From: Planococcus sp. CP5-4_YE | GTDB taxonomy: Bacteria > Bacillota > Bacilli > Bacillales_A > Planococcaceae | NCBI RefSeq assembly: GCF_019042655.1 | Contig: NZ_JAHPZO010000003.1 | Location: 310,001-374,000, forward strand | Direction: 5' to 3' | Length of the DNA stretch: 64,000 bases | Shown here: piece by piece, positions 23,837 to 36,400 of the stretch | Numbering within the stretch: position 1 is the stretch's first letter | How the letters are laid out: each line of letters begins with the position of its first letter | Notes under the pieces: generated by a model | What the model was told of the DNA's origin: nothing | What the model saw: the letters and a program-made list of their open reading frames with translations, nothing else | Databases searched by the model: none | Translations under genes and position numbers: made by a program

Positions 23837-24775
23837 TCAAGCCAATACATCCATGACTGCCTTCACGGAGGCAGCCGACTTATCGAGTGCTTGCTTTTCT
23901 TTTTCATTCAATTCGATTTCAATGATTTTTTCGATTCCCGAAGCACCAAGAACTGCCGGCACGCCAAGGTAGATGCCGTCCATGCCGTATTCCCCCTGCA
24001 AATAAGCAATGGATGGCAACACTCGTTTTTGATCAAGCAGAATCGCTTCGGCCATTTCAACAAGAGAAGCAGCAGGCGCATAATACGCCGAGCCATTGCC
24101 AAGAAGGTTGACGATTTCCGCCCCGCCTTTACGCGTCCGCTCGACGATTTGATCCAGGCGGTCTTTTGGAATGAGAGTTTCTAGCGGCACGCCGCCAGCT
24201 GAAGAATAACGGACAAGCGGCACCATGTCATCTCCATGCCCGCCAAGCACAAACCCTGTAATGTCTTTAACCGACAGATTGAGCTCTTGTGCCACAAAAC
24301 TGCGGAACCGTGCGGAATCTAGCACGCCGGATTGGCCGATGACTCGTTCTTTTGGAAAACCGGATTCTTTAAAGACAGTATAAGTCATTGCATCAACTGG
24401 ATTGGTCAGCACTAGGATGGTCGAATTTGGCGAGTGGGCAACGATTTCTTTAGTGACTGATTTCATGACTTTCTGATTGGTCTGAACTAAATCATCCCGG
24501 CTCATTCCCGGCTTTCTGGCCACCCCTGCTGTGATAATGACGAGGTCGGAATCTTTCGTGTTCGCGTAATCCGAAGTTCCTGTAATATGTGCATCAAAAT
24601 TCAATACAGGTGCTGCTTCCGCCATATCCAGTGCTTTGCCTTTTGCAGGATCTTCCATTGCAGGAATATCGACGATGACGACATCCCCCAATTCCTTCTG
24701 CGCCAGCAGGAATGCTGTCGTAGCACCAGTAAATCCAGAACCGATTACCGAAATCTTTTTCCGTTTGAATGTCAT
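23837..24775 (-). CDS. mdh: Malate dehydrogenase
   Basis: 312 residues, lactate/malate dehydrogenase fold. NAD site [10 protein letters not shown] near 10, substrate arginines in [10 protein letters not shown] near 85, the [10 protein letters not shown] segment near 120 and catalytic His in GGHGDDMVP near 175. Oxidises malate to oxaloacetate in the TCA cycle. GGGGAG precedes the ATG. Third gene of citZ-icd-mdh. The conserved arginines place it with malate rather than lactate dehydrogenases. Confidence 0.96.
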   Translation of the reverse strand: MTFKRKKISVIGSGFTGATTAFLLAQKELGDVVIVDIPAMEDPAKGKALDMAEAAPVLNFDAHITGTSDYANTKDSDLVIITAGVARKPGMSRDDLVQTNQKVMKSVTKEIVAHSPNSTILVLTNPVDAMTYTVFKESGFPKERVIGQSGVLDSARFRSFVAQELNLSVKDITGFVLGGHGDDMVPLVRYSSAGGVPLETLIPKDRLDQIVERTRKGGAEIVNLLGNGSAYYAPAASLVEMAEAILLDQKRVLPSIAYLQGEYGMDGIYLGVPAVLGASGIEKIIEIELNEKEKQALDKSAASVKAVMDVLA

Positions 24776-24807
24776 ACAAAACTCCCCTTTCCGTCGGATG
24801 ATACAAC

Positions 24808-24833
24808 AAAGAGGAGGCAAAAGCCTCCTCTTT
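24808..24833 (-). terminator. Intergenic hairpin between icd and mdh
   Basis: AAAGAGGAGGC and GCCTCCTCTTT form an 11-bp stem around TTTT just past the icd stop. Downstream bases are only GTTGTATC, so partial termination or mRNA 3' protection is more likely than full termination. Confidence 0.6.
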
Positions 24834-24837
24834 CATT

Positions 24838-26106
24838 TTACATGTTTTTAATTAACTCATCAGCGAATGCAGAAGTTTTAACTTCTGTCGCGCCGTCCAT
24901 TAGACGAGCGAAGTCGTAAGTAACAACTTTAGACGCAATGGTTTTTTCCATTGAAGCAGAAATCAAGTTAGCCGCTTCCGTCCAGCCAAGGTGCTCAAGC
25001 ATCAAGACGCCTGAAAGGATGACAGAAGATGGGTTTACTTTATCAAGTCCAGCATATTTCGGAGCTGTACCGTGAGTCGCTTCGAAGATGGCATGTCCTG
25101 TGTCGTAGTTGATGTTCGCGCCTGGCGCGATTCCGATACCGCCAACTTGTGCAGCAAGTGCATCAGAGATATAGTCACCATTCAAGTTCATTGTTGCAAC
25201 CACGTCGAACTCGCTTGGACGTGTAAGGATTTGCTGAAGGAAAATGTCAGCGATGGAATCTTTAACAAGGATTTTGCCAGAAGCCAAAGCATCTTCTTGC
25301 GCTTTGTTCGCAGCATCTGTTCCTTTTTCGTCTTTGATTGCATCGTATTCGTTCCATGTGAAGACCTTGTCGCCAAACTCTTGTTCAGCCACTTCGTAGC
25401 CCCAGTTTTTGAAAGCTCCTTCAGTGAACTTCATGATGTTTCCTTTGTGGACAAGTGTTACCGAGTCGCGGCCTTCAGTCAACGCGTAGTTGATCGCAGC
25501 GCGTACTAAGCGTTTTGTGCCTTCTTCAGAAATCGGTTTGATACCAAGACCTGATGATTCAGGGAAGCGGATGTTTTTAACGCCCATTTCATCTGTAAGG
25601 AATGAGATCAATTTTTTCACTTCGTCGCTGCCGTTAGCGTATTCAATACCTGCATAGATGTCTTCAGTGTTTTCACGGAAGATGACCATATCTGTATCTT
25701 CAGGGCGTTTCACCGGTGAAGGCACGCCTTCGAAATAACGCACTGGACGCAAGCAAGTGTATAGATCTAGCTCTTGGCGAAGTGCCACGTTCAATGAACG
25801 GATACCGCCGCCGATTGGCGTAGTAAGTGGCCCTTTGATAGCGATCAAGTATTCGCGGATAACGTTAAGTGTTTCTTCTGGAAGCCACTCGCCTGTTTCG
25901 TCGAATGCTTTTTGGCCAGCCAAAACTTCTTTCCAGACGATTGATTTTTCGCCGTTATAGGCTTTGTTTACCGATTCTTCCAATACGCGTGAAGCTGCGT
26001 TCCAGATATCCGGTCCAGTTCCATCACCGATAATGTACGGGATGACTGCATTGTTAGGGACGTTCAAGACGCCATTTTCTACTGAGATTTTTTCACCGTT
26101 AGTCAT
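24838..26106 (-). CDS. icd: Isocitrate dehydrogenase (NADP)
   Basis: 422 residues. Phosphorylatable-site region [12 protein letters not shown] near 110, active-site [12 protein letters not shown] near 134, metal-binding [11 protein letters not shown] near 310 and NADP-site HGTAPKYAG near 338. Converts isocitrate to 2-oxoglutarate. The ATG at 26106 follows AGGAGG. Second gene in the citZ operon, with hairpins on both sides that may set mRNA ratios. Confidence 0.97.
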   Translation of the reverse strand: MTNGEKISVENGVLNVPNNAVIPYIIGDGTGPDIWNAASRVLEESVNKAYNGEKSIVWKEVLAGQKAFDETGEWLPEETLNVIREYLIAIKGPLTTPIGGGIRSLNVALRQELDLYTCLRPVRYFEGVPSPVKRPEDTDMVIFRENTEDIYAGIEYANGSDEVKKLISFLTDEMGVKNIRFPESSGLGIKPISEEGTKRLVRAAINYALTEGRDSVTLVHKGNIMKFTEGAFKNWGYEVAEQEFGDKVFTWNEYDAIKDEKGTDAANKAQEDALASGKILVKDSIADIFLQQILTRPSEFDVVATMNLNGDYISDALAAQVGGIGIAPGANINYDTGHAIFEATHGTAPKYAGLDKVNPSSVILSGVLMLEHLGWTEAANLISASMEKTIASKVVTYDFARLMDGATEVKTSAFADELIKNM

Positions 26107-26133
26107 GTGTAAGTTCCTCCTGATTTCAAAGTC

Positions 26134-26161
26134 ATGGGGCTGCACAATGTGTCAGCCCCAT
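26134..26161 (-). other. Intergenic hairpin between citZ and icd
   Basis: ATGGGGCTG (26134-26142) pairs with CAGCCCCAT (26153-26161); no T-run follows on the minus strand. Likely an mRNA processing or stability element inside the citZ-icd-mdh transcript. Confidence 0.55.
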
Positions 26162-26184
26162 CAAATTTTATTGTATTGCCTGAA

Positions 26185-27300
26185 TTAACGTTCTTCAACC
26201 GGCACATAAGTTTGCATGCCAGGCCCGATGTATTCCGCACGCGGGCGGATCAGACGGTTATTTGAGTATTGCTCAAGAATGTGCGCGAGCCAGCCCGACG
26301 CACGGGACACTGCAAAGATCGGCGTAAACAAATCGTGTTCAATGTTCAAGGAATGGTAGACCGAAGCCGAGTAGAAATCGACATTTGGCGGAAGCGGTTT
26401 AGCGTTCGTCACCAATTCTTCAATTTTTACAGACATGTCATACCATTTCGATTCGCCGCGAAGCTCTGTCAGTTTTTGAGACATTTCACGCAAATGCTTG
26501 GCACGCGGGTCGCCTTGTTGGTAGACGCGGTGGCCAAAGCCCATGATTTTTTCTTTGTTTGCGAGTTTTTCGTTGATAATTGGTTCGACTTGGTCGACCG
26601 ATCCAATTTCTGTCAACATCTTCATTACTTGTTCGTTGGCACCACCATGAAGTGGTCCTTTCAAAGCACTGATTGCCGCTGTTACACCTGAGTAGACGTC
26701 AGACAGTGTCGCAACCGCAACGCGCGCAGTGAACGTAGAAGCGTTCAGTTCATGATCTGCGTGAAGGACGAGCGCTTTATTGAACGCTTCGACTTCGATG
26801 TCTTTAGGTTCTTCGCCAGACAGCATGTAAAGGAAGTTTGCTGCAAAGCTATAATCCGTTTTTGGTTGGATCGGCTCTTGGCCAGAACGGATACGACCAA
26901 ATGCTGTTACAAGTGTCGAGATCTTCGCCTGGATTTTAATGGCTTTGCGGTAGTTCGCTGCATCTTCCATTACTTCCGCTTCTTCGTCGAAGAGGCCAAG
27001 CATGGAAACTGCTGTACGCAATGCCGCCATTGGATGAACGTTTTTGATGTCGTATGACTTAAAGTGGTCAAGCACCGCTTGTGGCACCGCCATGTTATCT
27101 GCGAGTTGCTGTTTCAACTCAGCAAGTTCGTCCGTTTTTGGCAAACGTTGGTGCCAAAGCAGATAAATTACTTCTTCGAAACTGGCATTGTTCGCCAGAT
27201 CGTCGATATTGTAGCCGACGTATGTAAGTGTGTCATCGATGATCGAGCTGATCGCCGATTGGGTAGCGACTACACCTTCTAAACCTTTTGATGATGTCAT
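26185..27300 (-). CDS. citZ: Citrate synthase
   Basis: 371 residues, type II-like compact Gram-positive form. Catalytic histidines in GALxGPLHGGANEQV near 217 and GHRVYQ near 257, and Asp in the later segment; RPRAEYIG near 350. Condenses acetyl-CoA and oxaloacetate. AAGGAG precedes the ATG. First gene of citZ-icd-mdh with its own promoter. Confidence 0.97.
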   Translation of the reverse strand: MTSSKGLEGVVATQSAISSIIDDTLTYVGYNIDDLANNASFEEVIYLLWHQRLPKTDELAELKQQLADNMAVPQAVLDHFKSYDIKNVHPMAALRTAVSMLGLFDEEAEVMEDAANYRKAIKIQAKISTLVTAFGRIRSGQEPIQPKTDYSFAANFLYMLSGEEPKDIEVEAFNKALVLHADHELNASTFTARVAVATLSDVYSGVTAAISALKGPLHGGANEQVMKMLTEIGSVDQVEPIINEKLANKEKIMGFGHRVYQQGDPRAKHLREMSQKLTELRGESKWYDMSVKIEELVTNAKPLPPNVDFYSASVYHSLNIEHDLFTPIFAVSRASGWLAHILEQYSNNRLIRPRAEYIGPGMQTYVPVEER

Positions 27301-27403
27301 ATAAATCTCTCCTTCTACATTCTACTTCATCATTCCAAAAAAAAAGACAGAATAATGAGCCATCTGTTTTCATGTACTTTTCCGTAAATGGACTTACCTA
27401 GCC

Positions 27404-27432
27404 ATTATAATCAACTTTGTACAATTTGTGAA
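27404..27432 (-). promoter_or_regulatory. SigA promoter of citZ
   Basis: TTCACA (27432-27427), 17 bases, TATAAT (27409-27404) on the minus strand. A cre-like sequence, TGAAAACGCTTGTT, lies directly upstream at 27433-27446 but has three mismatches to the cre consensus. A leader of about 95 nt with a T-run follows. Confidence 0.75.
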
Positions 27433-27488
27433 TGAAAACGCTTGTTAAAATTTAAAAACCGATTGGCTGATGATGAATGAACCCGGAA

Positions 27489-27875
27489 TTATCCTACGAT
27501 AATCCGGGTATTTTTCATCTTCTTCTGAAGCATTCGATAAACCAACGGCTTGTAGAGCTTTTGCGTCGGGGTGAACAATAAGCTAAACCCGACGGCATCT
27601 GAAATAAATCCAGGCGTCAGCAACAAAGTTCCGCCGACCAGGATAAAAGCAGCGCCGATCAGGCGGTCGCCTGGCGGCTGCATCTGGTTCATGCTCGATT
27701 GGATATCACGGATTGCTTTCAGCCCTTGGCGTTTTGCTAAGAAAGCCCCAAGCAACCCAGTCGTCACGATCAAGGCGAGTGTCCAGAAGAATCCAATCTG
27801 CCCGCCTGCCCAGATTAAAATCGCAAGCTCAAGAGTCGGTACGATCACCAATGCCAGAAAGATCCACTTCATCAT
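27489..27875 (-). CDS. FxsA family cytoplasmic membrane protein
   Basis: 128 residues with three or four hydrophobic segments (about 2-20, 25-45, 68-90). The FxsA core is recognisable: E-L-A-I-L-I-W-A-G near 15, G-L-L-G-A-F-L-A-K-R-Q-G near 38, and G-A-x-L-L-x-P-G-F-I-S-D near 80. In E. coli overexpression relieves F exclusion of phage T7; native role unknown. The ATG at 27875 is preferred to an upstream TTG. It sits 27 bases past pyk. A long imperfect hairpin overlaps its 3' end. Confidence 0.8.
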   Translation of the reverse strand: MMKWIFLALVIVPTLELAILIWAGGQIGFFWTLALIVTTGLLGAFLAKRQGLKAIRDIQSSMNQMQPPGDRLIGAAFILVGGTLLLTPGFISDAVGFSLLFTPTQKLYKPLVYRMLQKKMKNTRIIVG

Positions 27876-27902
27876 AGTCAATCGACCTCCAAGTTTTCTT
27901 TA

Positions 27903-29660
27903 CTATACGCTTGCATGCCCGTGATAAATGACGCCTGCATCTGCATCGATCGTGATTTCCTGGCCGGATTCCACTTTCGTCACTGCATCTTTAACACCGA
28001 CGATTACAGGAATCCCAAGACTTAGCCCCACTACTGCAGCGTGGCTTGTCAAACCGCCTTCTTCCGTCACGATGCCCGCGCAATTATTGATAGCATCCAT
28101 CATGTCGCGGTCAGTACCGTAAGTGACGATGATTTTGCCTTCGGTATCTACTGACAAGGCTTCTTCAGCATTGCGCACAACCACTGCTTCACCGAAGCCA
28201 ACGCTCTTGCCGATGCCCTGCCCTTTCGCCAAAATGTCACCGATGACGCGCAGCTTCATCAAGTTGGTTGTCCCAGCTTCACCAACTGGAACTCCAGCGG
28301 TAATGATGACAAGGTCACCGTGCTTGATCAAGCCGTGCTTAAGCGCTTCTACCACTGCGACGTCGAGCATTTCATCTGTCGATTCAACGCGTGTTCCGAC
28401 AATCGGCTGGACGCCCCAGATCAAGGCCAGCTTGCGCGCCGTTCGTGTCGTAGATGTTACTGCAATGACCGGTGAACCTGGACGGTATTTGGAAATCATC
28501 TTAGCCGTATGGCCGCTTTCGGTCGGCGCCAAAATTGCCTGCACACGCAAGTTTAGTGCAGTATAAGCAACGGCCTGGCCGATCGCTTCTGTCATATTCG
28601 ACTCTTTCTCTTTGCGGCGGTTAGAAACGATTTGCTTATGGTTAAGTGCAGCTTCCGTCGTCTCTGCAATGCGGTGCATCGTTTCGACTGATTCTACCGG
28701 ATAAAGCCCTGCTGCCGTTTCGCCTGATAGCATAATTGCATCTGTGCCGTCAAAAATGGCATTCGCTACATCGCTTGCTTCTGCACGTGTCGGGCGTGGG
28801 TTGCGCTGCATGGAATCCAGCATTTGCGTCGCCGTGATAACTGGCTTCCCTGCACTATTGCATTTGTTTATCATCGATTTTTGAACAATCGGCACTTCTT
28901 CTGCAGGAATTTCTACACCGAGATCTCCACGTGCAACCATCAGGCCGTCTGAAACCATAATGATTTCATCCAAGTTATCGACGCCTTCCTGGTTTTCGAT
29001 CTTCGGAATGATTTGAATATGAGACCCACCATTTTTCTCCAGCAAACTGCGGATTTCCATGACATCTGAACGTCTGCGGACAAATGATGCGGCAACGAAG
29101 TCGACATCCTGTTCAATGCCGAATAAAAGATCGGCAGCATCTTTTTCAGTGATTCCTGGCAATTGAACAGATACGCCTGGAACGTTAACGCCTTTCTTCG
29201 TTTTCAGTGTGCCGGCATTTTCAACGACCGTATGGATCTGGCCTTGTTCTTTGTCGATGCTTGTAACGCGTAATTCGATCAATCCATCATCCAACAAAAT
29301 CATCGAGCCTTCATGGACATCTTCAATCAATTTTTCATAAGTAATCGAAAACATCTCTTTTGTGCCCAACACTTCCGTCATAGAAATCGTAATTTCCTGG
29401 TGAGTTTCGAGTTCAATTGAATCATTTTCCATTTTATGGGTTCTTATTTCCGGACCTTTTGTATCCAGCAGGATTCCCACTGTAATGCCAGTTTTTTCGG
29501 AAGCTTCGCGGATGCGCTTGATGCGTAATGCATGCTCCTCGTGGTCGCCATGCGAGAAGTTTAGGCGGGCGACGTTCATGCCTGCTTTCATCAATTGTTC
29601 TAGTACTTCCGGTGATTCACTTGCCGGCCCGATTGTGCAGACGATTTTCGTTTTTCTCAA
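27903..29660 (-). CDS. pyk: Pyruvate kinase with extra C-terminal PEP-utilizing domain (TTG start)
   Basis: 585 residues. TIM barrel with [10 protein letters not shown] at the start, the substrate loop GDLGVEIP near 243, B domain near 70-170, and the C-terminal PEP-utilizer-like domain (about 475-585) containing TSHAAVVGL. This extension is typical of Bacillus-type enzymes. Start TTG 29660 has GGAG 8 bases upstream and gives exactly the 585-residue length of the B. subtilis enzyme; the GTG nine bases further up abuts that site. Last glycolytic step; it follows pfkA by 22 bases. Confidence 0.95.
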   Translation of the reverse strand: MRKTKIVCTIGPASESPEVLEQLMKAGMNVARLNFSHGDHEEHALRIKRIREASEKTGITVGILLDTKGPEIRTHKMENDSIELETHQEITISMTEVLGTKEMFSITYEKLIEDVHEGSMILLDDGLIELRVTSIDKEQGQIHTVVENAGTLKTKKGVNVPGVSVQLPGITEKDAADLLFGIEQDVDFVAASFVRRRSDVMEIRSLLEKNGGSHIQIIPKIENQEGVDNLDEIIMVSDGLMVARGDLGVEIPAEEVPIVQKSMINKCNSAGKPVITATQMLDSMQRNPRPTRAEASDVANAIFDGTDAIMLSGETAAGLYPVESVETMHRIAETTEAALNHKQIVSNRRKEKESNMTEAIGQAVAYTALNLRVQAILAPTESGHTAKMISKYRPGSPVIAVTSTTRTARKLALIWGVQPIVGTRVESTDEMLDVAVVEALKHGLIKHGDLVIITAGVPVGEAGTTNLMKLRVIGDILAKGQGIGKSVGFGEAVVVRNAEEALSVDTEGKIIVTYGTDRDMMDAINNCAGIVTEEGGLTSHAAVVGLSLGIPVIVGVKDAVTKVESGQEITIDADAGVIYHGHASV

Positions 29661-29682
29661 TAGACTCACTCCAATTAGCTGT

Positions 29683-30666
<984 letters not shown>

Positions 30667-30752
30667 TTACTTTATTCACCTTACCACGCAGGGCCTGTGC
30701 TGTCAGTCCATAACTCCTGTTCAGCGTGCGTTTTTTGTTGAATCCCGAAAAA

Positions 30753-30776
30753 TAAAAAAGCCGCATAACGCGGCCT
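30753..30776 (-). terminator. Terminator of accA
   Basis: Minus strand: GCCGC/GCGGC short stem (with a flanking GG pairing) around GTTAT, followed by TTTTTTATTTTT. Directly past the accA stop, ahead of pfkA. Confidence 0.8.
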
Positions 30777-30781
30777 GATTT

Positions 30782-31747
30782 TTATTCTGTGAAAACGCCG
30801 ATTGCCCTGAATTTCTCGTAGCGCTGTGAAATCAATTGTTCTGCGCTCAAGCCTTCCAATTCCTTCAATGAATAACGGATTGCTCCGCTGATCAATTGTG
30901 CCTGGCAGGTGGTATCGTGATGGGCGCCGCCGCGTACTTCAGGAATCATATGCTCGATGATGCCCATCTTCAACAGATCAGGCGCCGTGATTTTCATGGC
31001 TTCCGCTGCAGTTTTAGCAAGTGCCGCATCTTTCCATAGAATCGACGCCGCTCCTTCAGGCGAAATGACCGAGAACGTCGAGTTTTCGAGCATCAAGATT
31101 TGGTTGCCGACACCAAGCGCGAGCGCCCCGCCGCTGCCGCCTTCTCCGATGACAATGGAAAGCACCGGCACTTCAAGCCCCGCCATCTCGACCAGATTGC
31201 GCGCGATTGCTTCGCTTTGCCCACGTTCTTCTGCAGCTCTTCCCGGATAAGCGCCTTTTGTATCAATCAGGCAAATGACCGGGCGCCCGAATTTCTCCGC
31301 TTGCTTCATCAAGCGCAGCGCTTTCCGGTAGCCTTCAGGATGCGGCATCCCGAAATTGCGGCGGACGTTTTCTTTTGTGTCCTTGCCGCGCTGATGACCG
31401 ATGATCGTCACTGGCTGCCCTTCAAAACTCCCGATGCCACCGATGATTGCCTCGTCATCCCCGTAGACCCGGTCTCCATGAAGTTCGATGAAGTCCTTGA
31501 AGACGAGCGGCAAATAATCTAAAGTCGTCGGTCGTTCCGGGTGGCGTGCCACTTGAACCCGGTCCCATGGTTTCATGTTCTCATAGATTTCTTCCTCGAG
31601 TTTCGCAAAACGCTCTTCTAAAGAAGTGATTTCCGAACTAAGATCGACATCTACCGTTTGCGTATATTCCTTCAACTCGGAAATCTTTTTTCTCAATTCA
31701 ATCAATGGCTCTTCAAACGCCATCGTCTTCATTTTCTTTTTAGACAT
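30782..31747 (-). CDS. accA: Acetyl-CoA carboxylase carboxyltransferase subunit alpha
   Basis: 321 residues. Crotonase-superfamily carboxyltransferase half: [18 protein letters not shown] near 160, [12 protein letters not shown] near 200 and [11 protein letters not shown] near 227. With AccD it moves the carboxyl from biotin to acetyl-CoA to form malonyl-CoA. Its ATG overlaps the accD 3' end by 8 bases, so the two subunits are coupled. Confidence 0.97.
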   Translation of the reverse strand: MSKKKMKTMAFEEPLIELRKKISELKEYTQTVDVDLSSEITSLEERFAKLEEEIYENMKPWDRVQVARHPERPTTLDYLPLVFKDFIELHGDRVYGDDEAIIGGIGSFEGQPVTIIGHQRGKDTKENVRRNFGMPHPEGYRKALRLMKQAEKFGRPVICLIDTKGAYPGRAAEERGQSEAIARNLVEMAGLEVPVLSIVIGEGGSGGALALGVGNQILMLENSTFSVISPEGAASILWKDAALAKTAAEAMKITAPDLLKMGIIEHMIPEVRGGAHHDTTCQAQLISGAIRYSLKELEGLSAEQLISQRYEKFRAIGVFTE

Positions 31748-32612
31748 CGGATCCAGCCCCTTTCACATGCAATTGCACAATGGTCGACAGCGTCTCGCGC
31801 ATTTTAGAGCGATGCACGACCGCATCGAGCTGGCCATGGTCAAGCAAAAATTCTGCCGTCTGAAAGTCCTCCGGTAATTTTTCGCGCACCGTTTGTTCAA
31901 TGACGCGGCGCCCTGCAAAGCCGATCAATGCTTTCGGTTCTGCCAAATTGATATCGCCAACAGAAGCAAAGCTGGCAGATACGCCGCCAGTTGTCGGATG
32001 AGTTAAGATCGATACGAATAATAGACCCTCATTCGAATGGCGTTTTAAAGCGACACTAGTCTTCGCCATCTGCATGAGCGACAGCACGCCTTCTTGCATA
32101 CGTGCGCCTCCGCTTGCCGTAAAGATCAAAAACGGCACTTTCAATTTAGTAGCCAACTCAACAGCACGCGTGATTTTCTCGCCGACCACCGAGCCCATCG
32201 AGCCCATGCGGAAGTGCGAATCCATTACAGCCACGACCACCTGTTGGCCATTAATCGAACCCGTCCCTGTTAAAACAGCTTCGTTCAATCCGGTTTTTTC
32301 ACTGTCGGCCTGGACTTTTTCGCTATAACCCGGGAAGTTCAAAGGGTTTTCAGATTTCAAATGATCGTCCACTGAATCAAAACTCAATTCGTCCAAAAGG
32401 TGGACGATTCGTTCGCGGGCCGTCATTTTGAAATGATGATCGCATTTAGGGCACACTTTCCCCAAATTCTCCAATTCTTTCGTCAAGGTAATGTGTTTGC
32501 AATTCGGGCATTTCGTCATCAAGCCCTCCGGCACATCTTTTGCCGCTTTGGAAGGAATCGTCGCTTCTTTTTCATCTCGTTTTTTCTTGAATATATCGCG
32601 TATCATTGCCAT
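31740..32612 (-). CDS. accD: Acetyl-CoA carboxylase carboxyltransferase subunit beta
   Basis: 290 residues. N-terminal zinc ribbon CPNC and CPKC near 34-57, then the carboxyltransferase fold with [14 protein letters not shown] near 158 and [11 protein letters not shown] near 205. It pairs with AccA. ATG at 32612 overlaps the regulator gene end; AAAGGAGAG precedes it. The zinc ribbon is known to bind its own mRNA in E. coli; nothing here shows that. Confidence 0.97.
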   Translation of the reverse strand: MAMIRDIFKKKRDEKEATIPSKAAKDVPEGLMTKCPNCKHITLTKELENLGKVCPKCDHHFKMTARERIVHLLDELSFDSVDDHLKSENPLNFPGYSEKVQADSEKTGLNEAVLTGTGSINGQQVVVAVMDSHFRMGSMGSVVGEKITRAVELATKLKVPFLIFTASGGARMQEGVLSLMQMAKTSVALKRHSNEGLLFVSILTHPTTGGVSASFASVGDINLAEPKALIGFAGRRVIEQTVREKLPEDFQTAEFLLDHGQLDAVVHRSKMRETLSTIVQLHVKGAGSDV

Positions 32613-33244
32613 TGTGCATTCTCTCCTTTAATTAAGACACTGCTCCAGGCTTTAAAATCCCGGATGGCCGTTTCAGCATCCTGCTGCTCGATCGCCTGCA
32701 GGATGTTTTTCAGCAAGGGTCTCTCTTCCGGCATGACTTCGCCGTCATAAGGGTTGCCCCCATATTGCTTTAATAAGAACCAAATTTTCAGCGAAAGGCG
32801 GTTGCCAGACAGTACCATCAATTCGCGGACAAAGTCTTCCCTTATGAATTCATGCCCATCCAGCCGCTCACGTAAACTTTCCCATACCGGAAGTTTTGAT
32901 GCATCGCTTGCGCAGATAACCTGGATGGCCGCAGTTTCGTGTATGCACATCGTTTCCCACACATCTTCTAAGGTTTTATTGTCCTGCAATATGAAGGTCG
33001 CGAGCAATTCGACGAGTCGGTGTTTTCTTGGGTCAGTTAAAAATGTCCCTTCCCCTCGGCGAGTTTCGATAAGCCCCAGCAATTCCAAGCTCCGGAGCGC
33101 CTCACGGATCGTCGAACGGCCGACCGCTAACTTCTCAGCCAACTCCCGCTCTGAAGGAATCCGGTCTCCCGGCCGAATGTTCTGTTCCCGAATCATATCC
33201 CGCATTTCACTTACAATATTTAAATAGCGTTTTGGCTGACTCAT
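32603..33244 (-). CDS. FadR/GntR-family (FCD) transcriptional regulator
   Basis: 213 residues. N-terminal winged helix (about 5-70) with [15 protein letters not shown] and [18 protein letters not shown], then an all-helical FCD ligand domain (about 80-205). It is first in an operon with accD-accA and overlaps accD, so it likely senses a lipid or central-metabolism signal to set malonyl-CoA supply. A perfect palindrome of the GntR kind lies upstream. It sits where B. subtilis has malic enzyme ytsJ and relatives. AAAGGAG precedes the ATG. Confidence 0.85.
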   Translation of the reverse strand: MSQPKRYLNIVSEMRDMIREQNIRPGDRIPSERELAEKLAVGRSTIREALRSLELLGLIETRRGEGTFLTDPRKHRLVELLATFILQDNKTLEDVWETMCIHETAAIQVICASDASKLPVWESLRERLDGHEFIREDFVRELMVLSGNRLSLKIWFLLKQYGGNPYDGEVMPEERPLLKNILQAIEQQDAETAIRDFKAWSSVLIKGENAQWQ

Positions 33245-33274
33245 GAAAACTCCTTTTGTTTCCATTTTTTTGAA

Positions 33275-33289
33275 AGTGGTCTGACCACT
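33275..33289. promoter_or_regulatory. GntR-type palindromic operator of the accDA operon
   Basis: AGTGGTC-T-GACCACT is a perfect 7-1-7 palindrome and contains TGGT-N3-ACCA, the FadR-subfamily core. A TATAGA hexamer lies just upstream on the minus strand (about 33296-33301). It is about 30 bases ahead of the regulator start, ideal for autorepression. Confidence 0.75.
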
Positions 33290-33329
33290 AATCTTTCTAT
33301 ACCTTACAAAAAATTTCGGCTGCCGTAAA

Positions 33330-33363
33330 GAAAAAACTGCATTTCTTTTTAAGAAATGCAGTT
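33330..33363 (-). terminator. Terminator of dnaE
   Basis: Minus strand: AACTGCATTTCTT with AAGAAATGCAGTT, a 13-bp stem with a three-base loop, then TTTTTTC. It lies 43 bases past the dnaE stop. Confidence 0.9.
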
Positions 33364-33405
33364 CCTTGTCGATCCCCTTATGTGAAACTAGCTTGTTGCG
33401 CTGCT

Positions 33406-36400
33406 TTACACAATGGTTTTGCAGATGATGCTCGTCTTACCTTGGCGGGTTTCAGCTGTTCCTTGGATTTCGAGCAAGGCATCTTTATCGAGCGTTTCGT
33501 TGTATTGCGCATACTCTTTCGGGAACAGCGTAACCGATGCCACTCCGCTTTCATCCTGCAACGTGACAAACGCCATCGCATCGCCTTTTTTTGTACGGAT
33601 GCGCCGTACGTCTTCCACCAGCCCGAGCACTTCTACGCGCTCACGGTCTTTTTTCTCCGGCAGGTCATTGAGTGCTGTATATGCTTTGTTGCGCTGCTCT
33701 TTTTCCCGTTCCACGGGATGCGTGCTCAAATAAAAACCGAGCGCTTCTTTTTCAAAGTCGAGCTTAAGCCCATCCGGCATAGGTTCGGCTTTGGTATATT
33801 TCGGTTTCATGAAGCTAGATCCCATGTCATCAAATAATCCAGGGGCCTCATTCGGCTTGACCAGTTCCGCATGCTTGATCGCGCTGTCAAGAGACGCGAG
33901 CAGGACGGCACGGTCTTTTCCGAGTACGTCCAGTGCCCCGGCTTTGATAAGCGGCTCGAAAGCCTTACGGGTGAAATGCACTGCTGATATTCGTTCAGCG
34001 ATATTGAACAGGCTCTGGAAAGGCCCTTCCTTTCTCGCTGCTAAGATGGCTTTGACCGCCGTTCCAGGAACGCCTTTTACGATGCTGAGGCCTGCCCGGA
34101 CTTGTTGTGCCTCTGACGAAAACCCATAGCGGCTATTTGCGATGCACGGTGCGGCAAGTGAAATTCCACGCTCTTTCATTTCACGCATAAACTGGGCCGT
34201 TTTCTCATTATTCCCTTGGCTGTTCGATAATAGGGCAGCATAGAACTGCACAGGATAATGGGCTTTCATATAGGCGAGTTGATAGGAAATCATACTGTAA
34301 GCGACCGCATGGCTTTTCGGGAAGCCGTAATCAGCAAATCGCACAATCAGGTCATAGACGTCTCCCGCTTCTTTTGCGGTATAGTCGTTTGCGGTAGCGC
34401 CGCTGACAAAATGCTGTCGCTCTTCATCAAGGATTTGGCGATTTTTTTTGCTGACCGCACGGCGCAATAAATCGGCCTCGCCTAAGCTGAAGCCCGCCAT
34501 TTCGGCAGCGATTTTCATAATCTGCTCCTGGTAGACGATGACGCCGTACGTTTCCGACAAAATCGGCTCCAGCACCGGATGGATATAGGCTACCGCCTCT
34601 TCGCCGTGCTTGCGTCGTGCGTAAAGCGGGATAAATTCCATCGGGCCCGGACGGTACAAGGCATTGACTGCGACAATATCGCCGAATGCGCTCGGCTTGA
34701 TGAGCATCAACGCGCGTCGCATACCAGGCGACTCAAGCTGAAAAATCCCTGCTGTATCGCCCTTCGCCAATAAAGCATAAGTTTCTTTGTCGTCGAGCGG
34801 CAAACTTCGGTAATCAATTGCCAAGTTCCGATCGCGTTTCAGCATATGTGCCATGTTTTCAAGAACCGTCAAATTTCGCAATCCGAGAAAGTCCATTTTC
34901 AATAAGCCGATTGCTTCAAGTTCCTGCATCGGCCATTGGGTAATGAAAATATCATCATTGCCTTTTTCAATCGGAACGTAATCCACCAATGGGCCTGGGC
35001 TCAAAATGACACCTGCTGCATGAATCGAAGAATTTCGGGGCAAGCCTTCCAGCTTCAACGCAGTCTTGAACCAGCGTTCGCGTGTTTCATTGCCGATGAT
35101 CCAATCCTCCAGCGCTTTCGATTTACGGAGAGCTTCGCGTAAAGTGATGCCCGGTCGGCTCGGGATGAGTTTGGAGATCTTGTCGAGCTCTTCGACTTCA
35201 AAACCGAATACCCTCGCCGTGTCTCTCGCGACCGCTTTTGTGGATAAAGTGCCGAATGTGATGATTTGTGCGGTCTGCAAGGCGCCGTATTTTTTCGCGA
35301 CGTACGCAACGACTTCATGGCGTCGGTGGTCTGCGAAGTCGATGTCGATATCCGGCAAGGTGACCCGCTCAGGATTCAGGAAACGCTCAAACAATAACCC
35401 ATGGGCGAGCGGATCGACATCCGTAATGCGCAACGCAAAAGCAACGAGCGAACCAGCGGAAGATCCGCGACCCGGGCCTGTCAGGATGGCTCTTTTTCTC
35501 GCATAAGCCATGAAATCGGAAACGATGAGGAAATAATCGATATAGCCCATGGACGAAATGACGCCTAACTCGTAATCGAGCCTGTCCGAATAGCTTTGTT
35601 CCAATTTCCCGAGACGTTCTTCCAGCCCCTTCAAGCAAAGTGTACGGATGAGCTCGTTTTTGTCGCTGCCTTCTTTTACCGGATATTTCGGCAGCAATTG
35701 GCGGTTTAATGGGATGGTGACACGGCAGTTCATGAGCAGTTCACGGCTTTGTTCCAGCCATTCAGGATGGTCTGAAAACCACTCTAATAATTGTGCTTGT
35801 GTCGGCACGAATGCCGCTGAATGTTCAGGCTTCGGGCGTTCAGGATCGCTTAACTTGAAGCCGTCCCCGATTGATCTCGCCACTTCATACGCAAAGGCAT
35901 CTTCTTGCTTCACATATCGGCATTCATGGCTTGCCATCAATTTGAGGCCGAACGTCAAGCAGAATTCAGTAAATGCTTCTTCAGTCCCCTGCACACTTCC
36001 TCCAGGCCGTTCGATGCTGGCGAATAAGCGCTCGCCGAATAACCCTGACAGCATGCCGAGCGCTGCGCTGCGGTCTGTCAGCACCCACGCAGTATTATCG
36101 GGAATTACGCATAATAAACCTTCCTGATAAGCTGCCAGCCATTTTTGCGGGATGGCTTCCACGTCCCGAGTCGATAATGCACTCGTCAGTTTCAGTAACA
36201 TATGGTAGCCGGTGTTGTTCTGCGCATATAGCACCACAGGAAGTGCGGCACCGTCGAAGTCGACGGGCACGGAAAGGCCGAGCACCCCGTGGATGCCGGC
36301 CTTTTTGCAAGCGTCCCAAAATGGCAGGACGCCGTATAATTTGGAATTGACTAAGGCTGCCGCGCTGGCGCCTTGTTCGGTGAGAACTGCAAACAGTTCC

